Assembly: GCA_013911065.1 (NCBI GenBank)
Contig: JACERV010000014.1
Span: 1-64,000 of the forward strand
DNA from: Ruminococcus sp.
GTDB taxonomy: Bacteria > Bacillota > Clostridia > Lachnospirales > Lachnospiraceae
Reading direction: 5' to 3'
Length of the DNA: 64,000 nt
Part shown: piece by piece, positions 52,713 to 61,039 of the stretch
Layout of the letters: each line of letters starts with the position of its first letter
How positions within the stretch are numbered: the stretch's first letter is position 1
Notes under the pieces: generated by a model
What the model saw: the letters and a program-made list of their open reading frames with translations, nothing else
Database searches by the model: none
What the model was told of the DNA's origin: nothing
Translations under genes and position numbers: made by a program

Positions 52713-53633
52713 CTACTTTATAAGAAATCCGGCAATGAATGTTACAGCAGGAATTGTAATCATAGAAAGTATGGTTGTAAATGCAAAAATTTCGGAAGCA
52801 TATGTATAGTTTTTATGATAACGAATTGACATCATTGTCATAGTAGCAGCCGCAGGACATGCAGCGGCAATTAATGTTACATAGGCGAGATCATGCTCTA
52901 CTCCGATTAGGAACAAAAAGAGAGTCACTGCTAAAGGCACTCCCAGAAGCTTTAGAAAGCTCACCCAATAAAGATGAAGATTGGTAAAGATTTTTCTGAA
53001 ATCAGCCTGGGCAACAGAAAAGCCTGCAACCATCATGGCAAGAGGCGTGTTCATATTTGCAATGTAATTCATAGAATCCAGAATGGTAGAGGGAATACGC
53101 AGCCGCATAAAAAACAGAAACATTGCTATTAAAGTTGCAAGAATAGTAGGAGAAAGCAGCCCTTCCTTGAGTTGTCTCAAGGAAAAGCTGTTTTTTATAA
53201 GGCTGAGTCCATGTGTCCAGGAGAATAAGTTAAATACAGCCATATAGGCAGTAAGATAAAACACGCCTTCAGTTCCCAGTATACTATATATCAGCGGAAT
53301 GCCGATAAAGCCACAATTGGAATAAATAGAACCAAAGCGGTCAAGGTAATAGTTCGGATTATTTTTCACCGGTATCAGGAACCGTGCAATAACAATTCCA
53401 ATAACATGCGCCGCGCAGGCAGCCGCAAACGAAATGAAAAATCCCTTCACAAGGCGTGTATCATAATCGATTTGATAAGCCGTAATAATCAGGCATGGAT
53501 TTACAAGCAGCAGCAGCAGATTGGATACGGTCCTATTTCCTTCCTGACTCACAATCTTCAGTTTATAGCAGGCAAATGCCAATAACAGAATGATCAGCAT
53601 CTTTAACAATTGATTAAAAATTAATACAAACAT
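52713..53633 (-). CDS. AEC-family transporter (auxin efflux carrier fold)
   Basis: 306 residues with about ten hydrophobic segments. The NCGFIGIPLIYSILG and AACPAAATMTMMSIRY stretches are typical of the AEC family (malate/malonate or other carboxylate efflux). It follows the YqeY gene by 11 bases on the minus strand and faces the enolase operon. Substrate unknown. Confidence 0.87.
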   Translation of the reverse strand: MFVLIFNQLLKMLIILLLAFACYKLKIVSQEGNRTVSNLLLLLVNPCLIITAYQIDYDTRLVKGFFISFAAACAAHVIGIVIARFLIPVKNNPNYYLDRFGSIYSNCGFIGIPLIYSILGTEGVFYLTAYMAVFNLFSWTHGLSLIKNSFSLRQLKEGLLSPTILATLIAMFLFFMRLRIPSTILDSMNYIANMNTPLAMMVAGFSVAQADFRKIFTNLHLYWVSFLKLLGVPLAVTLFLFLIGVEHDLAYVTLIAAACPAAATMTMMSIRYHKNYTYASEIFAFTTILSMITIPAVTFIAGFLIK

Positions 53634-53644
53634 ATATCCGGCCT

Positions 53645-54097
53645 CTAGTTCATGAAAGATTCTACAATTTTACTGACTAATTTTCCGTCGGCCTTTCCTT
53701 TTACCTTAGGCATAAGCTCCTTCATGAGTTTTCCTTTGTCTTTTGCTGTCAGGGTTTCGATTCCCAGATCAGTCAATACTTCCTTTATTATTTCTGAAAT
53801 TTCCTCTTCTCCCATCATTTTGGGAGCATATTCCTCCAATACGGCCAGGCGTTTTTCGCACTCTTCGATAATGTCGGTACGGTCTTCGGGAGTCATTTCC
53901 AAAGTTTCTTTTGTCTGTTTAATCTCTCTTAAGACAATTTGATTCTCTTCTTCTTCAGTCAAATCTGCGCGTTTGTCGATGGCCTTATTCTTGAGTGCGG
54001 ACAATAAAAAAGAAAGTGCTGCTTTTCTCTCCTTATCCCCTGCCTTCATAGCGGCTACCATTGCGCTTCTTACTTCTTCAATCTTACTCATCTTCAA
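53645..54097 (-). CDS. YqeY/GatB-related domain protein
   Basis: 150 residues of the YqeY family, related to the tail domain of GatB amidotransferase subunits. Typical stretches are MVAAMKAGDKERKAALSFLL and VLEEYAPKMMGEEEI, and the C-terminal GKLMKELMPKVKGKADGKLV. It is a stand-alone tRNA-binding-type domain with no established role. First gene of a two-gene minus operon with the AEC transporter. Confidence 0.92.
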   Translation of the reverse strand: MKMSKIEEVRSAMVAAMKAGDKERKAALSFLLSALKNKAIDKRADLTEEEENQIVLREIKQTKETLEMTPEDRTDIIEECEKRLAVLEEYAPKMMGEEEISEIIKEVLTDLGIETLTAKDKGKLMKELMPKVKGKADGKLVSKIVESFMN

Positions 54098-54272
54098 TAC
54101 CTCCAGCTTATATTTGCATTCTTTAGATTTTAACAGAATAAAGTGAGTTTTTCAATATCGGGTTAAATTTTAAACAAATTCTATTTTTTTTGACAATAAG
54201 TTCCAATTTTTAGCCGATGCATTAAATATGTAAAAAACATGATAAAATAAGGATAAAAAATGATAAAAATTA

Positions 54273-54301
54273 TTGACTAAATAATTTGTTTTGTGATAAA
54301 A
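54273..54301 (+). promoter_or_regulatory. Promoter of the Na/Pi symporter gene
   Basis: TTGACT (54273-54278) and ATAAAA (54296-54301) with a 17-base spacer and a TG just before. The gap 54098-54272 is very AT-rich with nothing else recognisable. Confidence 0.55.
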
Positions 54302-54367
54302 TCTAAGGGGTTTTTTGAGAATTTTCAAAAGCTATAAAATTTGTAATACAAAGGAGAAATATAGGAA

Positions 54368-55999
54368 ATGGGGATAAAGGACATACTGGCACTATTTGGG
54401 GGGCTGGCACTGTTTTTATATGGAATGCAGATGATGAGCAACGGCCTGGAGGCAGCGGCCGGGAATAAAATGAAAGCAATTTTGGAAAAACTGACATCCA
54501 ACAGGTTAAAGGGTGTTTTGGTGGGTGCGGGAATTACCGCTGCCATCCAGTCTTCGTCTGCAACAACTGTAATGCTTGTCGGATTTGTGAATTCTAAATT
54601 GATGACATTGAATCAGGCCGTATGGGTAATTATGGGTGCCAATATAGGAACCACGATAACCGGTCAGTTGATTGCTTTGGATATTGGTGTTATAGCCCCG
54701 ATGTTTGCTTTCCTCGGGGTGGCGGTGATGATGTTTTCCAAGAACGAAAAAACACACCACATCAGCAGTATTGTAGCAGGGCTTGGAATCCTGTTTATGG
54801 GAATGAAGATGATGAGTGGTGCGATGGAGCCATTGCAGGATTCCCAAGCATTTATTCATTTTATGACAACCGTCCAGAATCCTCTGGTAGGAATAGTGGT
54901 AGGTGCGGTATTTACTGCTGTTATCCAATCGTCCTCTGCATCAGTAGGTATACTGCAGGCATTAGCTGCTACAGGAATGATTCCGCTTTCCAGTGCAGTT
55001 TATATTTTATTCGGACAGAATATAGGAACTTGTATTACGGCTGTTCTTGCATCCATAGGTATGAAAGTAAATGCAAAGCGTACAACAGTCATTCATCTGA
55101 TGTTCAATATATTTGGTTCTTTGCTGTTCACTGTGATTTGTATGGTGACTCCTTTTGTTTCCTGGATGGAAGCATTGACGCCTGGAAATTCTGTGTCACA
55201 GATAGCGAATGTGCATACTGCCTTTAATATTATTACAACATTGCTTCTGCTGCCTTTCGGAAAGTACATGGCAACGATTGCCACAAAGATACTTCCAGAG
55301 AAACCGGAAGAGGAGGAAGAGGAATTCCGGTTAAAATACATTTCCAAATCCGGACCTGCTTATTCAATCGGGCAAGGTGCGCTGGCTATTTCCCAGGTAG
55401 AGAAAGAGGTAGGCAGGATGCTGGATTTTGTGGAAAAGAATATTGCTCACGCATACGATATTCTTTTAAAGTTTGATGAAAAAGGACTGAAAAAAATAAA
55501 AGAGCGGGAAGTTTATGTGGATTATCTGAACAACGAAATCTCAGGCTACATCGTTTCTTTAATGTCAAATGAGCGGTCAACACAGGATTCTCATCAAATT
55601 AACGGTTACTACGTCATTACCAGTAATTTGGAGCGTATCGGAGACCATGCCATGAATCTGGCAGAATATGCACGTGATTTGAAAAAGTGGGATATGGATT
55701 TTTCAGACACGAGTAAAGAAGAGCTCCAAGTTATGAAAGATCAGTGTCTGGAAGCATTGCATATGATAATCAAGCCAGAGCGCGGACAAGCAGCAGCGGC
55801 CTATGAGAAAGCGGCAGCCATAGAACAGAAAATAGATGATACAAAAGACAAATATTTTAAGAAGCAGCTGCAGCGTTTGAAAAAGGGCAAGTGCAAACCA
55901 CAGACTGGCGTTGTATTTACAGAAATTCTGACGGATTTTGAAAGAATTGGAGATCATGTAAAAAATATTGCAGGGCAATACGTAGAAATGGAAAACTAA
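54368..55999 (+). CDS. Na+/phosphate symporter with C-terminal PhoU domain
   Basis: 543 residues. The N-terminal half carries the two Na/Pi-cotransporter repeats with the paired QSSSATT (about residue 60) and QSSSASV (about 185) motifs, in about eight membrane segments. From about residue 330 a soluble helical PhoU-like domain follows, with two repeats (ITSNLERIGDHAMNLAEYA and EILTDFERIGDHVKNIA). It imports phosphate with sodium. AAGGAG precedes ATG 54368. Confidence 0.93.
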   Translation: MGIKDILALFGGLALFLYGMQMMSNGLEAAAGNKMKAILEKLTSNRLKGVLVGAGITAAIQSSSATTVMLVGFVNSKLMTLNQAVWVIMGANIGTTITGQLIALDIGVIAPMFAFLGVAVMMFSKNEKTHHISSIVAGLGILFMGMKMMSGAMEPLQDSQAFIHFMTTVQNPLVGIVVGAVFTAVIQSSSASVGILQALAATGMIPLSSAVYILFGQNIGTCITAVLASIGMKVNAKRTTVIHLMFNIFGSLLFTVICMVTPFVSWMEALTPGNSVSQIANVHTAFNIITTLLLLPFGKYMATIATKILPEKPEEEEEEFRLKYISKSGPAYSIGQGALAISQVEKEVGRMLDFVEKNIAHAYDILLKFDEKGLKKIKEREVYVDYLNNEISGYIVSLMSNERSTQDSHQINGYYVITSNLERIGDHAMNLAEYARDLKKWDMDFSDTSKEELQVMKDQCLEALHMIIKPERGQAAAAYEKAAAIEQKIDDTKDKYFKKQLQRLKKGKCKPQTGVVFTEILTDFERIGDHVKNIAGQYVEMEN

Positions 56000-56024
56000 T
56001 CAGAGTACGAATATTTTCCTCTAT

Positions 56025-56053
56025 TTGACAAATACTAGTAGCAGTGCTAATCA
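56025..56053 (+). promoter_or_regulatory. Promoter-like sequence before spoVT
   Basis: TTGACA (56025-56030), a 17-base spacer and TAATCA (56048-56053). It fits a vegetative sigma factor. In Bacillus spoVT is read by the forespore sigma G, so a sporulation promoter may also exist; none was recognised. Confidence 0.5.
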
Positions 56054-56084
56054 TTACTATGATGTTAAATGGAGGAATTTCTTT

Positions 56085-56627
56085 ATGAAAGCTACAGGAA
56101 TAGTAAGGCGGATTGATGACCTGGGAAGGGTTGTTATTCCGAAAGAAATACGGAGAACCCTGCGGATTCGGGAAGGCGACCCGCTGGAAATATTTACAGA
56201 CAGAGAAGGAGAAGTCATACTTAAGAAATATTCTCCCATTGGAGAACTGGGGACTTTGGCTAAACAGTATTCAGAAAGCCTGGCTCAGACAATGGGGTGT
56301 ACAGTGTGCATTACAGACAACGACCAGGTTGTAGCTGCATCGGGCAGCGGAAAGAAAGATTTGCAGGACAAATTTATCAGTAAAGAACTGGAGAAGGTAA
56401 TTCAGGCAAGAGAGCAATTGCTTGCCACGTCGGACAGTTCAAAATATGCCAGCGTCATCCCGGATGAAAAAGAGTTTAAGGAAGAAGCAATTTGTCCGAT
56501 TCTTTGCGAGGGGGATGCGATTGGAGCTGTTGTATTTTTAAATAAAGATGAGAAGAGGAAATTTGGGGAGTTGGAACAGAAGGTTGCTATGAGTGCGGCC
56601 GGATTTCTTGGACGCCAGATGGAATAA
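56085..56627 (+). CDS. spoVT: Stage V sporulation protein T (AbrB-type regulator)
   Basis: 180 residues. The N-terminal AbrB swapped-hairpin DNA-binding domain (MKATGIVRRIDDLGRVVIPK, RTLRIREGDPLEIFTD) is followed by a GAF-like domain from about residue 60. This layout and length define SpoVT, a forespore regulator. ATG 56085 follows GGAGG; an upstream in-frame codon lacks such a site. It shows the organism belongs to an endospore-forming lineage. Confidence 0.93.
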   Translation: MKATGIVRRIDDLGRVVIPKEIRRTLRIREGDPLEIFTDREGEVILKKYSPIGELGTLAKQYSESLAQTMGCTVCITDNDQVVAASGSGKKDLQDKFISKELEKVIQAREQLLATSDSSKYASVIPDEKEFKEEAICPILCEGDAIGAVVFLNKDEKRKFGELEQKVAMSAAGFLGRQME

Positions 56628-56660
56628 TCAACAGAGCAGTACCAATAGAAAAAAGAGGTT

Positions 56661-56727
56661 TATGACACACCAGTATTTATTGAAACGTATTAGAATTTTT
56701 CAGTAGATACTGGTGTGTCATATTTTT
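56661..56727 (+). terminator. Terminator after spoVT
   Basis: TATGACACACCAGTAT and its exact complement enclose 30 bases and are followed by TTTTT. A perfect 16-bp stem. Confidence 0.85.
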
Positions 56728-56779
56728 ATGGAGAAAATCATATGTTGTATTAGTGAATGGTTGGACTAGGAGGAAAAGG

Positions 56780-57166
56780 ATGGAGAAAAGGCCAAAAAAT
56801 GAGCGAGGAAGTGAAATTAAAGCAGTCTGGATTTTGAAGGCGCTTTTATGTGCTTATGTGGTAACTGGTATTTTGTTGCTTTTGCTGACACTGCTGCTTT
56901 ATAAATTAAATCTGGATGAAGGCAAAGTAACAGCAGGAATTACTGCAATTTATGTAGTGTCTACTTTCGTGGGCGGCTTTATTGCAGGGAAACTTTTGAA
57001 AGTCCGGAAGTTTGTATGGGGGCTGACCATCGGGATTTTGTATTTTGCTCTTTTAATGCTGATTTCCCTGGGTGTTTACCGTGCTGTACAGGGGAGCGGA
57101 GCAAGCGTGCTGACTACCTTTTTACTATGCGCAGGGGGCGGTATGCTGGGGGGCATGGTGTCCTGA
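56780..57166 (+). CDS. TIGR04086-family membrane protein
   Basis: 128 residues with four hydrophobic segments (LLCAYVVTGILLLLLTLLLY; AIYVVSTFVGGFIAG; GLTIGILYFALLMLISLG; FLLCAGGGMLGGMVS), matching the four-helix family TIGR04086 found in Clostridia. ATG 56780 follows AGGAGG. It commonly sits next to the SCIFF peptide gene, as here, but no function is known. Confidence 0.75.
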   Translation: MEKRPKNERGSEIKAVWILKALLCAYVVTGILLLLLTLLLYKLNLDEGKVTAGITAIYVVSTFVGGFIAGKLLKVRKFVWGLTIGILYFALLMLISLGVYRAVQGSGASVLTTFLLCAGGGMLGGMVS

Positions 57167-57204
57167 TATTACTGTAAAAAGTACTTTAAAAAGAAGAAAC
57201 GGTG

Positions 57205-57213
57205 TGCTATAAT
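57205..57213 (+). promoter_or_regulatory. Extended -10 promoter of the SCIFF genes
   Basis: TGC-TATAAT (57205-57213); the -35 region (TTTAAA) is weak, as is usual with extended -10 promoters. Transcription would start near 57220, giving a leader with the hairpin at 57245. Confidence 0.55.
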
Positions 57214-57244
57214 ACTCTGAGGTAAATATATGCCTGTAGCATAT

Positions 57245-57271
57245 CTTATTGAACGTTAGAAGTTCAATAAG
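57245..57271 (+). other. Hairpin in the SCIFF leader
   Basis: CTTATTGAAC and GTTCAATAAG are perfect arms around seven bases, ending ten bases before the AGGAGG of the peptide gene. A 5' stabiliser or translation-control element is likely. Confidence 0.5.
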
Positions 57272-57294
57272 TATAAATCATAGGAGGAGAAGGT

Positions 57295-57438
57295 ATGAAA
57301 CACATTAAAACACTGAATACACAGACATTGAATCATACAGTAAAAAAGGGCGGCTGCGGAGAATGCCAGACATCCTGCCAGTCAGCATGCAAGACATCTT
57401 GCACCGTTGGAAATCAGACATGCGAGAACAGGAAATAA
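57295..57438 (+). CDS. scfA: SCIFF peptide (six cysteines in forty-five), ranthipeptide precursor
   Basis: A 47-residue peptide: Lys/Thr/Asn-rich leader (MKHIKTLNTQTLNHTVKKGG) then a Cys core with six cysteines at positions 21, 24, 28, 32, 36 and 43 spaced by Thr, Ser and Ala. This matches the SCIFF family, near-universal in Clostridia and modified by an adjacent radical SAM enzyme that forms thioether bonds from Cys to other residues (gamma or similar carbons; ranthipeptides). AGGAGG at 57283 is followed by ATG 57295. Too small for routine gene calling. Proposed roles in the literature are in cell signalling; not settled. Confidence 0.95.
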   Translation: MKHIKTLNTQTLNHTVKKGGCGECQTSCQSACKTSCTVGNQTCENRK

Positions 57439-57451
57439 GTTACATACAATA

Positions 57452-57500
57452 AGAGCCGGGTCGATAGCGGCTCTGCAGGCAGCGGTTTCGGCCGCTGCCT
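57452..57500 (+). terminator. Tandem hairpins between SCIFF peptide and maturase
   Basis: AGAGCCG/CGGCTCT (57452-57474), then AGGCAGCGG/CCGCTGCCT (57477-57500) with TTATATT after it. This fits a partial terminator giving much more peptide than maturase message. Confidence 0.65.
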
Positions 57501-57565
57501 TATATTCGTTGCCGGGAAGATATTCGGGCAGTGTTGGAATTTAAGATGAAAGAGGGGTATCTGTT

Positions 57566-58969
57566 GTGATACATCAGTACCAGAATAATGGATATAACAT
57601 TGTCCTGGACGTGAACAGCGGGGCGGTTCATGTTGTGGACAAGATAGCATATGACGTGATTGGTTCCTTAGAGGTTATGAATTCTTTTCATACACCGGAG
57701 ACTCTGGGAAAGGAGAATACTTACCGGTATCTCCTGGAGCAATTTGGAGGAATTTACAGCGAGGAAGAATTAAAGGAAGTTTTAGAGGCAGTTATTGAAT
57801 TAACAGAAGCAGGACAGCTTTTTACAAAAGATACCTATGAAGATTATATCGGAGAGGTAAAGCAGAGAAAGACTGTGGTAAAGGCACTGTGCCTTCACGT
57901 TGCCCACGATTGTAATCTGGCCTGCAGATATTGTTTCGCGGAAGAAGGGGAATACCATGGAAGGCGTGCCCTGATGTCCTATGAAGTAGGAAAAAAAGCA
58001 CTGGATTTTCTGATTGCCAATTCGGGGAGCAGGAGAAATCTGGAGGTGGATTTTTTCGGCGGAGAGCCGCTGATGAACTGGCAGGTGGTCAAAGACCTGG
58101 TGGCATATGGAAGAGCGCAGGAACAGAAATACGATAAGCATTTTCGTTTTACTTTGACTACAAATGGAGTCCTTCTAAATGATGAGGTCCAGGAATTTGT
58201 AAACCGTGAGATGGACAACGTTGTTTTGAGTTTGGACGGCAGGCCGGAAGTAAACGATAAGATGCGCCCGTTCAGAAATGGAAGGGGCAGTTATGATTTG
58301 ATTGTGCCTAAGTTTTGTAAACTGGCAGACAGCAGAAATCAGGACCGGTATTATATCCGTGGAACTTTTACAAGGGAGAACCTGGACTTTTCAGAGGATG
58401 TGATGCATTTTGCAGAACTGGGATTTAAGCAGGTTTCTGTTGAACCTGTGGTTGGGGAGGATACAGACCCATACGCAATCAGAGAGAGCGACCTGCCTCA
58501 GATTTTCCGGGAATATGACACTCTTGCAAAGACTATGGTAGAAAGGGAGCGCAGCGGCAAAGGATTTACGTTCTTTCATTTTATGCTGGACCTGGAAGGC
58601 GGCCCATGTGTGGCTAAGAGGTTGTCCGGCTGTGGTTCAGGAACGGAATATCTGGCAGTTACCCCATGGGGGGATTTATATCCGTGTCACCAGTTTGTGG
58701 GAAATGAAGAATTCCTGATGGGAAATGTGGATGAAGGAATTGTAAAACCGGAGATTGCAGACGAATTCAGAGGCTGCAGTGTGTATTCTAAAGAGAAGTG
58801 CCGGGATTGCTTCGCAAGGTTTTATTGCAGCGGAGGCTGTATGGCAAACTCTCATAAATTTCATAATACCATCCACGATACGTATGATGTGAGCTGTGAG
58901 ATGGAACGCAAGCGTGTAGAATGTGCAATCATGATAAAGGCAGCTCTGGCAGATGAAGAAGGGGAATAA
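57566..58969 (+). CDS. scfB: SCIFF maturase, radical SAM/SPASM thioether-forming enzyme
   Basis: 467 residues from GTG 57566 (GAGGGG upstream). An N-terminal peptide-binding region (about 1-95, RRE-like) is followed by the radical SAM motif CNLACRYC with cysteines 116, 120 and 123, then a C-terminal SPASM domain with Cys clusters (CGSGTEYLAVTPWGDLYPC; CRDCFARFYCSGGC; later CEMERKRVEC) for two auxiliary 4Fe-4S clusters. It installs thioether crosslinks in the SCIFF peptide. Strong agreement with the known family in order and length. Confidence 0.95.
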   Translation: MIHQYQNNGYNIVLDVNSGAVHVVDKIAYDVIGSLEVMNSFHTPETLGKENTYRYLLEQFGGIYSEEELKEVLEAVIELTEAGQLFTKDTYEDYIGEVKQRKTVVKALCLHVAHDCNLACRYCFAEEGEYHGRRALMSYEVGKKALDFLIANSGSRRNLEVDFFGGEPLMNWQVVKDLVAYGRAQEQKYDKHFRFTLTTNGVLLNDEVQEFVNREMDNVVLSLDGRPEVNDKMRPFRNGRGSYDLIVPKFCKLADSRNQDRYYIRGTFTRENLDFSEDVMHFAELGFKQVSVEPVVGEDTDPYAIRESDLPQIFREYDTLAKTMVERERSGKGFTFFHFMLDLEGGPCVAKRLSGCGSGTEYLAVTPWGDLYPCHQFVGNEEFLMGNVDEGIVKPEIADEFRGCSVYSKEKCRDCFARFYCSGGCMANSHKFHNTIHDTYDVSCEMERKRVECAIMIKAALADEEGE

Positions 58970-59043
58970 AGCTCATGGTGATACGGGGTATTGTGAAGAA
59001 ATGAGAAGAAACGTAGGACTATAACAGTTTTCCCATAGGAAAG

Positions 59044-59161
59044 AAGAGGACAAATTGACGGATAGTGCTGACATTTGTGAGAATACTTGAGGGGTTCTCA
59101 TTGACGGGTCAGCTTTTGCACAGGTGCTGAAACTTGTACAATGTCTGCAGTTTGTCCTCTT
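59044..59161 (+). ncRNA. Structured RNA candidate upstream of recJ
   Basis: AAGAGGACAAA (59044-59054) pairs perfectly with TTTGTCCTCTT (59151-59161), closing a domain of about 118 bases. Inside, GCTGAC (59067-59072) pairs with GTCAGC (59108-59113), enclosing TGAGAA/TTCTCA (59078-59100). A long closing stem, internal bubble and apical hairpin recall 6S RNA, though I cannot confirm it. The remaining 58970-59043 and 59162-59231 hold a TATAAC -10-like element and nothing else clear. Confidence 0.4.
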
Positions 59162-59231
59162 TCTCAAACCTGCGGGCTGCTGGTCTTTGGGTTTGTAAGA
59201 AATATGGATATATTCACAAGGAGGATAAGAA

Positions 59232-60944
59232 GTGGAAAAGTGGTTTGTAGCAATGAAGAAGGCCGATTTCGACCAGATTGCCCGGAAGTACCATATCTCT
59301 CCGATTCTTGCAAGACTGATACGGAACCGGGATATGACTGGGGATGGGGAGATTGCTCTTTATTTAAATGGCACAATTGCTGATTTGCATGACGGAATGT
59401 TAATGAAAGACATGGATAAGGCGGTGGAGATTCTTTCCGAAAAGATTCATGAAGGAAAGGCCATCCGGGTGATTGGGGATTATGATATTGATGGGGTAAA
59501 TGCGACCTATGTACTGCAGGAAGGGATTTCAAAGCTGGGCGGGGATGTAGATACGGATATTCCCGACCGGATGAAAGACGGGTACGGGCTGAACCGGGTT
59601 TTGATTGACAGGGCGCTGGAGGATGGTGTTGATACGATTATCACTTGTGATAACGGGATTGCCGCTGCAGAGGAAATTGAATATGGCAGGCAGCAGGGGC
59701 TTACGATTATTGTAACGGACCATCATGAAGTTCCATACATAGAGGCTGACGGAGTGAAGGAATATATTATGCCCCGGGCGGATGCGGTAGTGGATCCTCA
59801 CAGGCCGGACTGCGAATATCCTTTTAAAGGGCTATGCGGAGCAGCGGTATCCTATAAACTGGTAGAGGCGCTGTACGAAGTGATGCAGAGGGATATAGAT
59901 GATATTGACTATCTGATGGAAAATGTAGCCATAGCTACGGTAGGGGATGTGATGGACCTGACCGGAGAAAACCGGATTTTTGTAAAGCAGGGGCTGGAGA
60001 TGCTCAAACGTACTCAGAATCAGGGGCTGAAAGCTTTGATGGAATGTACGAAAGTTCCGTCAGAGAGATTGTCTGCTTATCATATTGGATTTGTACTGGG
60101 TCCCTGTATCAATGCCAGCGGGCGCCTGGATACGGCGAAACGTGCACTGGAGCTTTTGAAGGCTTCAAACCGCAGAGATGCGGTGATGCTGGCCGAGGAT
60201 TTGAAGGCGTTGAATGACAGCCGGAAAGAAATGACGGAAAAAGGGGTAGAACAGGCAGTAAGGCAGATTGAGGAGACTTCCTTAAAAGAGGATAAAGTTC
60301 TGGTAATTTATCTTCCTGACTGTCATGAAAGTATAGCAGGGATTATTGCGGGAAGAATTAAAGAGAAGTATTACCGTCCTGCTTTTGTGCTCACCCAGGG
60401 GGAGGAAGGGGTAAAAGGCTCCGGCCGCTCCATCCCCGCTTACAATATGTTTGAAGAAATGTGCAGGTGCCGGGCTTTGTTTACCAAGTTCGGCGGGCAC
60501 AAGCTTGCGGCAGGACTTTCTCTGGAAGAGGATAATGTGGACAGGTTCAGGGAGACTATAAATAAGTTTGCAGAGCTATCCGATGAAGACCTTCTTCCAA
60601 AGGTATCCATAGACATGCAGCTCCCTCTATCCTATGTAACAGAGCCCCTCGTAGAAGAATTGGAGCTTTTAGAACCCTTTGGGAAGGGAAACACAAAACC
60701 ATTGTTTGCGGAAAAGGACTTGAAGGTTCTTAATCCCAGAATCATAGGAAAGAATCAGAATGTCTTGAAATTTCAGGTGCAGGATGTGAATGGGAACCAA
60801 ATGGAGGCAGTTTACTTTGGGGATGTAAATGCATGTCTGGAATATATAAAACAAAAGCCAAGACTCTCCTTTACATTCTATCCATCCATAAATGAATACA
60901 GGGGAGTCAGAACACTCCAGATTACAATAGTTAATTATCAATAA
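59232..60944 (+). CDS. recJ: Single-stranded-DNA-specific exonuclease RecJ
   Basis: 570-residue DHH-family 5'-3' exonuclease of recombination and mismatch repair. Motifs: RVIGDYDIDGVNATYVL (Mn ligands), TCDNGIAAAEEI, VTDHHEVPY and the DHHA1 region VKGSGRSIPAYNMFEEM...FTKFGGHKLAAGLSLE. The C-terminal OB-type domain (EPFGKGNTKPLF) is present. GTG 59232 has AAGGAGG upstream. Slightly shorter than E. coli RecJ, normal for Firmicutes. Followed by rel. Confidence 0.95.
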   Translation: MEKWFVAMKKADFDQIARKYHISPILARLIRNRDMTGDGEIALYLNGTIADLHDGMLMKDMDKAVEILSEKIHEGKAIRVIGDYDIDGVNATYVLQEGISKLGGDVDTDIPDRMKDGYGLNRVLIDRALEDGVDTIITCDNGIAAAEEIEYGRQQGLTIIVTDHHEVPYIEADGVKEYIMPRADAVVDPHRPDCEYPFKGLCGAAVSYKLVEALYEVMQRDIDDIDYLMENVAIATVGDVMDLTGENRIFVKQGLEMLKRTQNQGLKALMECTKVPSERLSAYHIGFVLGPCINASGRLDTAKRALELLKASNRRDAVMLAEDLKALNDSRKEMTEKGVEQAVRQIEETSLKEDKVLVIYLPDCHESIAGIIAGRIKEKYYRPAFVLTQGEEGVKGSGRSIPAYNMFEEMCRCRALFTKFGGHKLAAGLSLEEDNVDRFRETINKFAELSDEDLLPKVSIDMQLPLSYVTEPLVEELELLEPFGKGNTKPLFAEKDLKVLNPRIIGKNQNVLKFQVQDVNGNQMEAVYFGDVNACLEYIKQKPRLSFTFYPSINEYRGVRTLQITIVNYQ

Positions 60945-61039
60945 GGCATACGATTTGTGGTAAAAATAGTTTTAAAATAGTAAAAATAATGTTATACTTA
61001 AACCTGTGAAACTTACGATAGAAGAAAGGGGGGATTGGT

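Noticed and set aside
54622-55227. Plus-strand open frame of 201 codons inside the Na/Pi symporter gene
   Set aside because: Alternative frame of a well-supported gene, rich in Cys, Tyr and His in the manner of a shadow frame.
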